NCBI GenBank assembly: GCA_964460345.1
Contig: CAYWRO010000084.1
Coordinates: 1 to 14,796 of the forward strand
Origin: CAYWRO01 sp964460345
GTDB taxonomy: Bacteria > Planctomycetota > Phycisphaerae > Phycisphaerales > UBA1924
Length of the DNA: 14,796 nt
Reading direction: 5' to 3'
The notes beneath the pieces are model-generated. The model did not search any database. It was given only the letters and a program-made list of their open reading frames with translations, and was not told the DNA's origin. A program made the translations under genes and the position numbers. Positions 6,781-14,013 of this stretch are shown here, one piece after another (position 1 is the first letter of the stretch; every line of letters begins with the position of its first letter).

Positions 6781-7752
6781 GTGGATGATTGGGTGACTGC
6801 TGTTGTGGCGGCGGGAGGGCTGCTGTTGCTTCGCCTGGGGGAGGTCGTGGCGCCGATGTTTTTCTACCCGCGTGGAGGCGACACGCCGAGGCAAGCCGGG
6901 CTGGGCCACGGGTGGCGGAATGTCGCGCTGGGCTTGATTAATGCCAGCGTGGCGGTGCTGCTGGTGGGCGGGCTTTGGGCGGCGTCAGAGTGGTCGCGGC
7001 TGTGGGGCGATGGGAAGGGATTCGGAGCGCTGCATTGGGTCGACGAACTGCCAGTGTCACCAGGGTTTGCGGTGGTCGTGGCATGGGTTGCGGCTCTGCT
7101 CCTGCTCGACTTGTTTCAGTATGGTTTTCACGTGCTCGCGCACTACGCGCCGCCGCTGTGGAGGCTGCACCAAGTGCACCATCACGATGAAGAGGTGGAT
7201 GTCACGAGTTCGCTACGCTTCCACACGGTGGAGGTGGTGATTCAATCGGGGATGCTCATGGTCCTGGCGGTGCTCGCGGGTATCACGATGCCGCAGGTGT
7301 TCGTATACAACCTCGTGCTGACGCCGGTGGCAATGTTCCACCACGCCAACATCCGCCTTCCGGCGCGGCTGGACGCCCTGCTCCGGGCGGTGATCGTGAC
7401 GCCGCGAATGCACTGGGTGCACCATTCGCGCTGGCACAGGGAGACGGATTCGAACTTCTCGGCGGTGCTGAGCGTGTGGGACCGGCTCTTCGGCACCTTC
7501 CGGCTGCGCGAGGATCCGCGGACGATCCGCTTCGGGCTCGATGGCTTCCTCGAACGCGACCACGCGACGCTGCGGGGGATGCTCGCGACGCCGTTCCTGA
7601 AGCGCAAGAGCGAACCGGGCGAACCGCCCGCCGAGGCGCTCGGCGAAGTCGGGCCTACGCGCCGGCCGCAGCGCGATGGCCAAGACGCTGCATGCGAAGA
7701 TGCCCCCCCACCATCGTCGCCACGGCCCTGCCGCGCAGCGTCCAGCCCATGA
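6781..7752 (+). CDS. Fatty acid hydroxylase / sterol desaturase superfamily membrane enzyme
   Basis: The 323-residue protein has membrane segments near 7-25, 47-67, 95-118, 152-170 and 172-186. It has the histidine clusters of the di-iron hydroxylase superfamily: HVLAH (117-121), HQVHHH (130-135), FHHAN (186-190) and HWVHHSRWH (211-219). Such enzymes use O2 and two irons at the membrane face to hydroxylate or desaturate lipids; the substrate is not predictable. The GTG at 6781 lies directly after heptamer array B and gives a normal N-terminus. The conserved part ends near residue 268. The remaining 55 residues are low-complexity (Pro/Ala/Arg/Ser) and in part encoded antisense to the end of pyrC (98-base overlap), which suggests loss of an earlier stop. 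It could share a transcript with the DUF2238-like gene if the array does not terminate. Confidence 0.88.
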   Translation: MDDWVTAVVAAGGLLLLRLGEVVAPMFFYPRGGDTPRQAGLGHGWRNVALGLINASVAVLLVGGLWAASEWSRLWGDGKGFGALHWVDELPVSPGFAVVVAWVAALLLLDLFQYGFHVLAHYAPPLWRLHQVHHHDEEVDVTSSLRFHTVEVVIQSGMLMVLAVLAGITMPQVFVYNLVLTPVAMFHHANIRLPARLDALLRAVIVTPRMHWVHHSRWHRETDSNFSAVLSVWDRLFGTFRLREDPRTIRFGLDGFLERDHATLRGMLATPFLKRKSEPGEPPAEALGEVGPTRRPQRDGQDAACEDAPPPSSPRPCRAASSP

Positions 7753-9043
7753 AGGGCGTGTTGCGGCTGCGCCCGGCGAGTTCCGCCTCGGTGACGGTCC
7801 ATTCCAGGCCCGGATCGATGATCGTGACGTCGGCGGGGCCGCCCTTTGTGAGCGCGCCGAGGCCGTGAGACTTGTCGAGGCCGCAGAGCCGCGCGGGCTC
7901 GATGGTCATCATGGCGATCAGCCGCGGCCAGTCGATTACGTTGTCGTCGATGAGGGCGCGGATGTAGAGCGCCAGCGCGGTCTCCAGGCCGATGATGCCG
8001 AAGGGGGCGGCCTCGAACTCCAGGGCCTTGCGCTCGGCGGTGTGCGGGGCGTGATCGGTCGCGAGGATGGTGATCGTGCCGTCCGCGACGCCCTGCTTGA
8101 GCGCGGCGATGTCGGAGGCCTCGCGCAAAGGCGGGTTCATCTTGGCGTTGGTCCAGTAGGCCGGCCCCCCCACCCCCTCCACCCCCCCTCCACTGCCCGC
8201 CGGTCCCGTCTCGACGCACGCATCCGTCAGCAGCAGGTGGTGCGGCGACGCCTCTGCGCTGACGGGCTGTCGTTCGGCCCGCGCGCGGCGGATGATCTCC
8301 ACGCTGCCGGCGCAGCTCAGATGCTGCACGTGGTAGCGGCACCCCACGCCGCGATTCAGGCGCACATCGCGCTCGATGATGATCTCTTCCGCAACCCGCG
8401 GCCACCCGCCGAGCCCCAGCCGCGCCGAGACCTGCCCCGCGTGCATGCTCGCGCCGGCGGTGAGCGTCGGCTCCTGGCAGTGCTGCATGAGCGCGAGGCC
8501 GGTCGGCTTGATGTAGGCGAGGGCCTTGGCCATGAGGCCCGCCGAGGCGACCACATCGCCGTCGTCGGAGAAGCCGACCGCCCCGGCGCGGCGCATCAGG
8601 CGGATCTCGGCCAGCTCGTCACCATGCCGGCCGACACTGACGGCGCCGACCGGAAAGACGCGGCACGCTCCGGTCAGCTCCGCCTGCTTGAAGATGAACT
8701 CGATCATGGAGTCATCGTCGAGGGCTGGCTGTGTGTTGGGCATGCAGCAGACGGTGGTGAAGCCGCCCGCGACGGCCGCGGCGGTTCCGGTGGCGATGGT
8801 CTCGGCCTCCTCACCGCCGGGCTCGCGGAGATGGACGTGCGGGTCGATCAGGCCGGGGGCGACGATGCAGCCGTTCGCATCGATCGTCTCCGCGGCGGGA
8901 AGCGCCGAAAGGTTGCGGCCGATGTCGGCGATGCGGCCGTTTGAGATGGCGACGTCGGCGACGGTGTCCGTGCCGGAGGCCGGGTCGATGATGCGGCCGT
9001 TGCGGATGAGAAGGGCGGGTTGAGCGGAGGGCGGTGTGGTCAT
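7655..9043 (-). CDS. pyrC: Dihydroorotase (class I)
   Basis: The 462-residue cytosolic amidohydrolase closes carbamoyl-aspartate to dihydroorotate, the third step of pyrimidine synthesis. Zinc ligands follow the family order: H69 and H71 (DPHVHLREPG), the class I bridging Asp in GFSDDGD (about 161), H188 (MQHCQE), H241 (VQHLS) and D330 (ATDHAPH). The substrate segment NPPLRE is at 303-308. The ATG at 9043 was preferred over an in-frame TTG at 9052. A Gly-rich loop (about 280-293) just before YWTNAKMNPPLR is encoded by long G-runs on the coding strand and looks like an insertion. The gene follows the O-methyltransferase by 33 bases on the same strand, so cotranscription is likely. No pyrB or carbamoyl-phosphate synthase gene is nearby. 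Its 3' end overlaps the converging hydroxylase gene. Confidence 0.95.
   Translation of the reverse strand: MTTPPSAQPALLIRNGRIIDPASGTDTVADVAISNGRIADIGRNLSALPAAETIDANGCIVAPGLIDPHVHLREPGGEEAETIATGTAAAVAGGFTTVCCMPNTQPALDDDSMIEFIFKQAELTGACRVFPVGAVSVGRHGDELAEIRLMRRAGAVGFSDDGDVVASAGLMAKALAYIKPTGLALMQHCQEPTLTAGASMHAGQVSARLGLGGWPRVAEEIIIERDVRLNRGVGCRYHVQHLSCAGSVEIIRRARAERQPVSAEASPHHLLLTDACVETGPAGSGGGVEGVGGPAYWTNAKMNPPLREASDIAALKQGVADGTITILATDHAPHTAERKALEFEAAPFGIIGLETALALYIRALIDDNVIDWPRLIAMMTIEPARLCGLDKSHGLGALTKGGPADVTIIDPGLEWTVTEAELAGRSRNTPFMGWTLRGRAVATMVGGHLRMQRLGHRAAAGA
8165..8191 (-). other. G-run tract in pyrC coding strand (possible G-quadruplex)
   Basis: On the minus (coding) strand this stretch holds runs of 7, 5 and 7 guanines separated by T, or by short G-containing spacers such as TGGA. 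Counting a 7-G run as two tracts, it satisfies the usual four-tract, short-loop G-quadruplex rule in the pyrC mRNA. It encodes the Gly-rich loop near residues 284-293. The homopolymer runs make it slippage-prone. Confidence 0.55.
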
Positions 9044-9076
9044 GCGCGACAAGGGTATGCGGCGCCGTTCGCGCGC

Positions 9077-9772
9077 CTACAGCACGATCGCGAGCGCGAA
9101 TCCATCGTAGTTCTTCGCGCCGACGGTCTGGATCACAGTGACCGTCACGCGGTTGTCCGAGGCGATGGCATCAAGGAAGCGGCGCACGCCGCGGACGCTC
9201 GCGTCGTCGCTGGCGGCATTGACGATCTGCCCCCGGCGGACGACGTTGTCGATGATGATGAGGGAGCCGGGCCGGGAGAGGCGCACGGCCCAGTCGAAGT
9301 ACGCCGGGATGTTCTCCTTGTCCGCATCGATGAAGACGAGGTCGAAGGGGCCGGGGCTCGGCTCCTCCGCGGCGAGCTTCGGCAGGGTCTGGAGGGCGGG
9401 GCCGAGGCGGATCTCCACACGATCCGCCAGGCCGGCCCGCGCGAGGTTGGATCGGGCGACCTCGGCGTGCTTCGCCTCGGCCTCCAGCGTGATGAGCCGC
9501 CCCTCAGGGGCCGCCGGCAGCGCCCGCGCGAGCCAGATCGCGCTGTAGCCGCCGAGCGTGCCGATCTCGAGGATGCGGCGAGACCCGACGGAGCGGGCGA
9601 GGATGTGGAGCAGCCGCCCGTACGCGGGCGAGACGGCGATCTCCGGGAGGCCAGCCGCAGCGCTCGCCGCCAGCGCGGCGTCCAAGGCGGGGTCCGCGAG
9701 CGCAAGGCGGTCGGCAAGGTAGGCGTCAACGATTGGGGCGGCGGCCCAGGCGTCCTGTTCGGATGAAGGCAT
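9077..9772 (-). CDS. SAM-dependent O-methyltransferase (class I, COMT-like)
   Basis: The 231-residue Rossmann methyltransferase resembles the cation-dependent caffeoyl-CoA/catechol O-methyltransferase family. SAM motif I is ILEIGTLGGYS (residues 67-77), and the acidic ribose-binding Glu97 follows in LITLEAE. The metal and catalytic region FIDADK (147-152) and IIIDNVVRRG (172-181) supply the usual Asp and Asn ligands. The length is normal for this family. The ATG at 9772 was chosen because extending the frame to 9874 would run through the tRNA gene on the other strand. It is the first gene of a minus-strand pair with pyrC 33 bases downstream and is divergent from tRNA-Pro. The link with pyrimidine synthesis is probably only transcriptional. 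The natural acceptor is unknown. Confidence 0.92.
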   Translation of the reverse strand: MPSSEQDAWAAAPIVDAYLADRLALADPALDAALAASAAAGLPEIAVSPAYGRLLHILARSVGSRRILEIGTLGGYSAIWLARALPAAPEGRLITLEAEAKHAEVARSNLARAGLADRVEIRLGPALQTLPKLAAEEPSPGPFDLVFIDADKENIPAYFDWAVRLSRPGSLIIIDNVVRRGQIVNAASDDASVRGVRRFLDAIASDNRVTVTVIQTVGAKNYDGFALAIVL

Positions 9773-9792
9773 GGGGCAGGGTACCCGCCAGA

Positions 9793-9822
9793 TTGGAAGC
9801 GGGAGGGCCCCGGCCCTATGCT
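9793..9822 (+). promoter_or_regulatory. Predicted promoter for tRNA-Pro
   Basis: TTGGAA (9793-9798) and TATGCT (9817-9822) are separated by 18 bases, and the tRNA begins 10 bases after the -10 box. Each box matches the sigma-70 type consensus at four of six positions. The spacing and the position just before a tRNA are what make it believable. Confidence 0.45.
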
Positions 9823-9831
9823 TGGCCATCC

Positions 9832-9905
9832 CGGGGTGTAGCGCAGCTTGGTAGCGCGTTTGACTGGGGGTCAAAAGGTCGCAGGTTCAAATCCTGTCAC
9901 CCCGA
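9832..9905 (+). tRNA. tRNA-Pro (anticodon GGG)
   Basis: A 74-base cloverleaf is complete. The acceptor stem CGGGGTG (9832-9838) pairs with CACCCCG (9898-9904), and the discriminator base is A. The D-arm has GCGC/GCGC around AGCTTGGTA. The anticodon stem TTTGA/TCAAA surrounds the loop CTGGGGG, with GGG at 9866-9868. The T-arm carries TTCAAAT. CCA is not encoded. GGG reads the CCC and CCU proline codons, used heavily in this GC-rich genome. It stands alone, with its own promoter and terminator. Confidence 0.97.
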
Positions 9906-9914
9906 TTGGGCGAT

Positions 9915-9949
9915 CCCGCAGGTCATTTGACCTGCGGGCGCTCTTTTTT
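9915..9949 (+). terminator. Rho-independent terminator after tRNA-Pro
   Basis: The perfect inverted repeat CCCGCAGGTCA (9915-9925) / TGACCTGCGGG (9928-9938) forms a 10-bp stem with a 4-base loop. It is followed by CGCTC and six T (9944-9949). It lies 10 bases after the tRNA end and separates it from the downstream gene cluster. Confidence 0.88.
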
Positions 9950-10025
9950 GTCGGTTGAGTTCTCCCGATGCGTCGCGTTCCTGTATGATGCCGCCAACGG
10001 CCATTGAAGCCCGCGGGAGCACAAC

Positions 10026-10460
10026 GTGAACGAACCGCCGTCCTCTGCCCACGAAGAATCACTCCGGGCCGCATACGCCGCGCTCAACCGGAACGATGTT
10101 GCGGGATTCATCGCCGCGTTCGACGCGGAGATCGAGCGAATCGAGCCGTCCGACTTCCCGCAGGGCGGGACGTATCGCGGGCTCGAAGCGGTGAGGGCGC
10201 ATGTCGAAAAGGGGCGCGGAACGTGGGCCGAAGGCAGTTGCGAGCCGCTGCGGTTTATCGTCGCCCCGCCGTCCGAGCTGGGCGAGCGGGTCATCGTGCT
10301 CGCCCAGGTGCGCGTGCGACTCAAGCACGAGACGGAGTGGCGCATCGGGCGCATTGCCGACGCCTACACCTTCCGCAACGGCAAGGCCGTTCAGTTTCGC
10401 ACGTTCGCCGACGAGCGTGAGGCCCTGGAGTGGGCAGGCCTGAGCGCCGCCGACCTGTGA
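10026..10460 (+). CDS. SnoaL-like / NTF2-fold small protein
   Basis: The 144-residue protein has the order typical of SnoaL-like (NTF2 superfamily) folds. N-terminal helices (residues 9-35) contain a pattern like LRAAYAALNRNDVAGFIAAF, followed by an E/D-rich turn, TYRGLEAVRAHVE (49-61), and then long beta strands (75-125) ending in FADEREALEWAGL. Such proteins are cyclases, isomerases, dehydratases or plain ligand-binding domains, and the substrate cannot be read from the sequence. The GTG start at 10026 is supported by GGGAG at 10015-10019, six bases upstream. It opens the plus-strand cluster after the tRNA terminator. Similar stand-alone SnoaL proteins often lie near YCII, VOC and DUF1801 genes, as here. 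Confidence 0.82.
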   Translation: MNEPPSSAHEESLRAAYAALNRNDVAGFIAAFDAEIERIEPSDFPQGGTYRGLEAVRAHVEKGRGTWAEGSCEPLRFIVAPPSELGERVIVLAQVRVRLKHETEWRIGRIADAYTFRNGKAVQFRTFADEREALEWAGLSAADL

Positions 10461-10550
10461 GGGCAGCGACTCGCACTGTCCGTCTCCTGACGCAGGCGCC
10501 GGCCATCACCAGCCAACGCAACCACTTCCCACCCAAAGCAGCAAGCAACA

Positions 10551-11867
10551 ATGCCGATCCCTACGGACATCAAGGCGTACAACGCCGCCCAGGCGGCCCC
10601 CGACACGCGCCTCTGTAACGCGCTGGCCAAGGTCATCGATCAGAACCTGCCCGGCTCGGAGAGCAAGATCTGGCACGCCCACCCGGTGTGGTTCCTCGAC
10701 GGCAATCCGATTGTCGGGTACAGCAAGCTGAAGGGGCGGGGAGGGGGCGGAGGCGGGAAGGACGGGTGCATCCGGCTGCTGTTCTGGAGCGGCCAGTCGT
10801 TCGATGAGCCCGGCCTCGCGCCCGAGGGGCGTTTTAAGGCCGCCGAGGCTCGGTACACCTCGATGGACGACATCGTCGAGAAGGATCTCAAGCGGTGGCT
10901 GAAGAAGGCGGCCCAGATCCAGTGGGACTACAAGAACATCGTGAAGCGGAAGGGGAAGCTCGAGCGCCTGGACACAACTTCCGCCGCGAAGAAGACGAAA
11001 GCGAAGACGCCGACGACCGCGAAGAAGGCCGCCGCGCGCAGCGCCGATTCGAACGACTGGCGAGCCGCGACGCTGGAGCACGTTCGCCGGATCATCATGG
11101 CGACCGACAAGGCAATCGTCGAAGAGCGCAAGTGGAAGAAGCCGTCGAACCCCGCGGGCGTTCCAACCTGGTCCCACCCGTCCGGAGGGATTATCTGCAC
11201 GGGTGAGACGTACAAGGACAAGGTGAAGCTGACCTTTGCACGCGGGGCCGCGCTCGCGGACCCGTCGGGGCTTTTCAATGCGAGTCTCGATGGGAACGTC
11301 AGGCGAGCGATTGACATCCGCGAGGGGGAGAAGCTCAACGAGGCGGCGCTCAAGAAACTCGTTCGCGCGGCCGTGGCGCAGAACAACACGAACAAGGCCC
11401 CGCGCTCCGCGCCCGGCACGCAGCGCTCACGGACGCCGCGCCTCCTCTCCGGCGACAACCCGCAGATCCCCAAGGGCGACGGCGATGAACCCGTGCGCAG
11501 CTACATCGACGCGATCCCCGGCTGGAAGCAGGACGTCGCGCGCCGCCTGGATGCGCTGATCGTCAAGGCGGTCCCGAAGTCCCGCGGCGTCCGCAAGGCC
11601 GTGAAGTGGAACTCCCCCTTCTACGGCGCGGCCGATCAGCCCGCGACGTGGTTCCTCTCGTATCACTGCTTCACGAGGTACGTGAAGGTCACGTTCTTCC
11701 GCGGCACCTCTCTGAACCCTGTGCCGCCGGGACAATCGAAGCACCCGGAGGTGCGCTACCTCGACATTCACGAGGGGTGGACGGACGCCGAAGGCGCGAA
11801 GATCGATGAGGCCCAGGTCACGAAATGGGTGAAGCAGGCGAGCGCCCTGCCGGGGGAGAAACTGTGA
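10551..11867 (+). CDS. Protein with three tandem DUF1801-like domains
   Basis: The 438-residue protein is built of three related units of the DUF1801 / YdhG-like fold. Unit 1 (about 1-125) has KIWHAHPVWFLDG, LLFWSG and a basic C-terminal helix. Unit 2 (about 168-277) has TWSHPSGGIICTG, VKLTFARGA and a RAIDIREGEKLNEAALKKLVRAA ending. Unit 3 (about 310-432) has VKWNSPFYG, VKVTFFRGTSL, then RYLDIHEGW and a closing helix. A Lys/Ala linker (144-164, KKTKAKTPTTAKKAA) joins units 1 and 2 and resembles nucleic-acid-binding tails. DUF1801 proteins are usually single domains of about 120-150 residues with unknown function. A Gly run (62-69) encoded by G-runs interrupts unit 1. The ATG at 10551 follows a weak ribosome site. 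It sits 90 bases after the SnoaL-like gene. Confidence 0.83.
   Translation: MPIPTDIKAYNAAQAAPDTRLCNALAKVIDQNLPGSESKIWHAHPVWFLDGNPIVGYSKLKGRGGGGGGKDGCIRLLFWSGQSFDEPGLAPEGRFKAAEARYTSMDDIVEKDLKRWLKKAAQIQWDYKNIVKRKGKLERLDTTSAAKKTKAKTPTTAKKAAARSADSNDWRAATLEHVRRIIMATDKAIVEERKWKKPSNPAGVPTWSHPSGGIICTGETYKDKVKLTFARGAALADPSGLFNASLDGNVRRAIDIREGEKLNEAALKKLVRAAVAQNNTNKAPRSAPGTQRSRTPRLLSGDNPQIPKGDGDEPVRSYIDAIPGWKQDVARRLDALIVKAVPKSRGVRKAVKWNSPFYGAADQPATWFLSYHCFTRYVKVTFFRGTSLNPVPPGQSKHPEVRYLDIHEGWTDAEGAKIDEAQVTKWVKQASALPGEKL
10733..10757 (+). other. G-run tract in DUF1801 gene (possible G-quadruplex)
   Basis: Runs of 4, 4, 5 and 3 guanines on the coding strand are separated by C, A and a 7-base spacer, which fits the four-tract G-quadruplex rule. 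The tract encodes the Gly run within the first DUF1801-like unit, at a loop between strands. Confidence 0.5.
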
Positions 11868-11893
11868 CGGCCGGTGAGCATCGGAGAGCGACC

Positions 11894-12154
11894 ATGTTCA
11901 GAATCCAGATCTTCCACCCCGAATCCAATCTCTATCTGAACACGAATCACGAGTCGCCCGACATCGAAGAGCTGAAGGCGCTGCTCGAGGAAGAGGCGTT
12001 CGCCGGCCCGCGCTTCCAGATCGTTGACGCCGACGACGTTGTCTGCTACGGCCCGATCACACGAGCGCGGAAGGGCCCCTTGACGCATGACGCTCTCGCA
12101 CGGTCGCTTGGCGTTCCCATGATCGATGATCCGGACGATATCGCGTTCCTTTGA
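11894..12154 (+). CDS. Small hypothetical protein, 86 residues
   Basis: I do not recognise a family. The protein is acidic, with an N-terminal strand-like MFRIQIFHP, a helix around 26-38 rich in Glu (IEELKALLEEEAF), a strand FQIVDADDVVCYGP, and an acidic C-terminal end (IDDPDDIAF). There is no membrane segment or signal peptide. The ATG at 11894 is supported by GGAG at 11883-11886, seven bases upstream; the longer frame from 11825 overlaps the DUF1801 gene and looks unnatural. It begins 26 bases after the DUF1801 stop and ends 52 bases before the VOC gene, so it is likely part of the same transcript. Its coding reality is supported by the ribosome site, codon pattern and tight packing. Confidence 0.7.
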   Translation: MFRIQIFHPESNLYLNTNHESPDIEELKALLEEEAFAGPRFQIVDADDVVCYGPITRARKGPLTHDALARSLGVPMIDDPDDIAFL

Positions 12155-12206
12155 TCATCACCCTCGCCATGATTTCTGCAACGCGTTCAACCCAGGAGGA
12201 CGGCGC

Positions 12207-12620
12207 ATGAGACTCGGCAACTTTTCGGTCAGCCTCGCGGTCAAGGACATCGCCGCCTCGCGCGCGTTCTACGAGAAGCTCGGCTTCAAGGTCATGGGCG
12301 GAGACCAGGCGCAGAACTGGCTCATCCTTCAGAACACCCCGACGACCCCGACGAGCCCACCCACCACCATCGGCCTCTTCCAGGGGATGTTCGAGAAGAA
12401 TATGCTGACCTTCAACCCCGGCTGGGACAGCGCCGCCAACACCCTGGCCGATTTCGACGATGTGCGGGAGATCCAGCAGCGGCTCAAGGCCGACGGCCTC
12501 GAACTCGCGTCCGAAGCGGATGAATCCACCACCGGCCCGGCCTCGCTGGTGGTCATCGACCCGGACGGCAATCCGATCCTGATCGATCAGCACGTTGCCA
12601 GGCCGGCAAGGCCCTCGTGA
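12207..12620 (+). CDS. VOC-superfamily (glyoxalase/bleomycin-resistance-like) protein
   Basis: The 137-residue protein has the paired beta-alpha-beta-beta-beta layout of vicinal-oxygen-chelate proteins. Its N-terminal motif is VSLAVKDIAASRAFYEKLGF (residues 8-27) and its C-terminal one is VVIDPDGNPILIDQH (115-129). The middle segment IGLFQGMFEKNMLTFNPGWD is typical of a stand-alone VOC subfamily of unknown substrate. A Thr/Pro stretch (44-54) in the first half looks like a loop insertion from simple-sequence DNA. The ATG at 12207 has a perfect AGGAGG at 12194-12199; the longer frame from 12126 lacks one. Its TGA overlaps the GTG of the next gene (GTGA), suggesting translational coupling. Function could be detoxification or thiol-dependent chemistry, but this is not shown. 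Confidence 0.9.
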   Translation: MRLGNFSVSLAVKDIAASRAFYEKLGFKVMGGDQAQNWLILQNTPTTPTSPPTTIGLFQGMFEKNMLTFNPGWDSAANTLADFDDVREIQQRLKADGLELASEADESTTGPASLVVIDPDGNPILIDQHVARPARPS

Positions 12621-13303
12621 CCATGCGCGATCTCGACGGAAAAGCCGGGCCCGCGCACCACGCGACACCACCGCGCGGCGGGACGCTCCGCACGACGCTG
12701 CGCCTGAGCCTCGGCCTGATCGGCGCAGCCCTGATTGTCTTCGGCGGCATCTTCCTGTGGACCGGCTTCCGCCTGCGCGCCGAGTGCCGCGAAGCTGAAG
12801 CGGCGCAGCTCCTCGACCTGCGCATCGACGTCGGCGCAGCGGGCGAGCACCGCGCTGCGCTCACGCAGATCGCCGGGTTTACGTGCCGCCAGTACATCCG
12901 CCTGGAGCCGGAGCTCCGCGACGGCGAAGATGCGGCGACCCTGCTGCAGGGGCTCGTGCTGACGATTGCAGTCGAGGACCATCGCGCTGCCGGCGACGGG
13001 GCCGAGTGGCTCGCCGGTGCGTTTCCATCCCCGCTCACCGCGGTCGACGACGCGGGCGTCACGCTCGTGAACGACCGGCCGATGCCCGTGGGCGACTACA
13101 CCGTTGTTGTCGACGTTGTCAGCCCCGCCCCCGCGCTGGCGGGCCGCCCCGTGCGGATCGTGTCGGGGTACATCCTGTGCGGACTCGAGTGGCTGGGGCC
13201 GAAGGTGGCGATCGGTGGTGGCGCAACAGCTCTTCTGCTCGGCGCCATCATCGGCGCAGCCCTCTGGGGAACGCATCGTAAAGACGGCGTGAAGCCCGCG
13301 TAG
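12617..13303 (+). CDS. Two-TM membrane protein with extracytoplasmic domain, unknown
   Basis: I do not recognise a family. The 228-residue protein has a basic, polar N-terminus, one membrane segment at 28-49 (LRLSLGLIGAALIVFGGIF), a soluble region of about 145 residues, and a second membrane segment at 197-217 followed by a short basic tail. The positive N-terminus and tail put the middle region outside the cytoplasmic membrane. That region has cysteines near 57, 90 and 188. The layout resembles small E3-like or DUF3592-like membrane proteins, but no diagnostic motif is present. The GTG at 12617 overlaps the VOC stop; an ATG at 12623 is equally possible. It is probably coupled to the VOC gene and followed 28 bases later by another membrane protein. 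Confidence 0.72.
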   Translation: MTMRDLDGKAGPAHHATPPRGGTLRTTLRLSLGLIGAALIVFGGIFLWTGFRLRAECREAEAAQLLDLRIDVGAAGEHRAALTQIAGFTCRQYIRLEPELRDGEDAATLLQGLVLTIAVEDHRAAGDGAEWLAGAFPSPLTAVDDAGVTLVNDRPMPVGDYTVVVDVVSPAPALAGRPVRIVSGYILCGLEWLGPKVAIGGGATALLLGAIIGAALWGTHRKDGVKPA

Positions 13304-13331
13304 CCCCGCAGCGCCTCCATACGATCCGCCC

Positions 13332-14000
13332 ATGGGACTGGACGGCATGGAACTGGTGATGGAGGTCGAGGACCGCTTCAAGGTCCACCTCCCCGAGGCC
13401 GAGTGCCAGCAGGTGCGGACCGTGGCGGATCTGGCGGCGCTCGTGGTGGCGAGGTTGCCGCAGGCGGAGATCGGCGTGTGCGCGACGGCCCGCGCCTTCT
13501 ACGACCTTCGAAGAGGGCTCGTGGAATGCAGCGGTGTGGATCGGAAGCGCTTCCGGCCAGGTGCGCGCCTGGATGAGGCGCTGGGCCGGCGGTGGCGCGG
13601 CGCCTGGCGCCGCTTCCAGGAGCGGGCCGGGCACGCTCCACGGCTGCAGGCGTCGGCTTGGGCCTGGCGCATCGCGGCCGTTGTCGCGATCCTCGGCCTT
13701 CTGAGCGCCGCGGTGGTCGCGGCAACGGTTATCGCGGCGGGCGGGGGCGTGAGTACAGGGCTTATTTTGGGGCTCTTCGTTGCTGTGATCGGCGGGCTCG
13801 CGGCGCTTGGCTTCATCCGACTATTCGAGCGCAGCCTGCCCGAGGGAACCGTGACGGTGGGCGACATCGCGCGTTCGATGGCGGCCGGCACGCTCCCGGC
13901 CGGCGGCGGACCAGAAAAAATCTCAGATCGCCGTCGAAAGCACGCCCTGCCATTCGTCGCGTGGATAAGAACCCCTTTTAGTGCCGGGGCGGGAACTTGA
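13332..14000 (+). CDS. ACP-like domain fused to membrane segments; carrier serine replaced
   Basis: The N-terminus (residues 1-41, GLDGMELVMEVEDRFKV then VRTVADLAALV) matches helices II and III of acyl carrier proteins. The phosphopantetheine Ser expected in the DSxE motif is Gly5, and helix I is missing. A region with ARAFYDLRRGLVE and Arg-rich helices (52-97) follows, then two membrane segments (112-135 and 141-163) and a short tail. Without the Ser it cannot carry an acyl group in the normal way, so it may be a binding or scaffold module. The ATG at 13332 is the only Met start in frame before the fold; no Shine-Dalgarno is visible. It starts 28 bases after the two-TM protein and ends 13 bases before the YCII start. 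Not assigned to a named family; similar proteins may exist in planctomycetes. Confidence 0.68.
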   Translation: MGLDGMELVMEVEDRFKVHLPEAECQQVRTVADLAALVVARLPQAEIGVCATARAFYDLRRGLVECSGVDRKRFRPGARLDEALGRRWRGAWRRFQERAGHAPRLQASAWAWRIAAVVAILGLLSAAVVAATVIAAGGGVSTGLILGLFVAVIGGLAALGFIRLFERSLPEGTVTVGDIARSMAAGTLPAGGGPEKISDRRRKHALPFVAWIRTPFSAGAGT

Positions 14001-14013
14001 AAGGAGACCACCG

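Noticed and set aside
7676..8944. 422-codon plus-strand open frame opposite pyrC
   Set aside because: Antisense shadow of a dihydroorotase with all metal ligands present; no sensible domain or ribosome site.
9773..9874. 34-residue N-terminal extension of the O-methyltransferase
   Set aside because: It would be encoded opposite the tRNA-Pro gene and has no similarity to the methyltransferase fold; the ATG at 9772 gives the usual length.
9955..9989. TTGAGT and TATGAT upstream of the SnoaL-like gene as a promoter
   Set aside because: The TATGAT box is attractive but the spacer is 23 bases, too long for a normal sigma-70 promoter; no better -35 box lies at the right distance.
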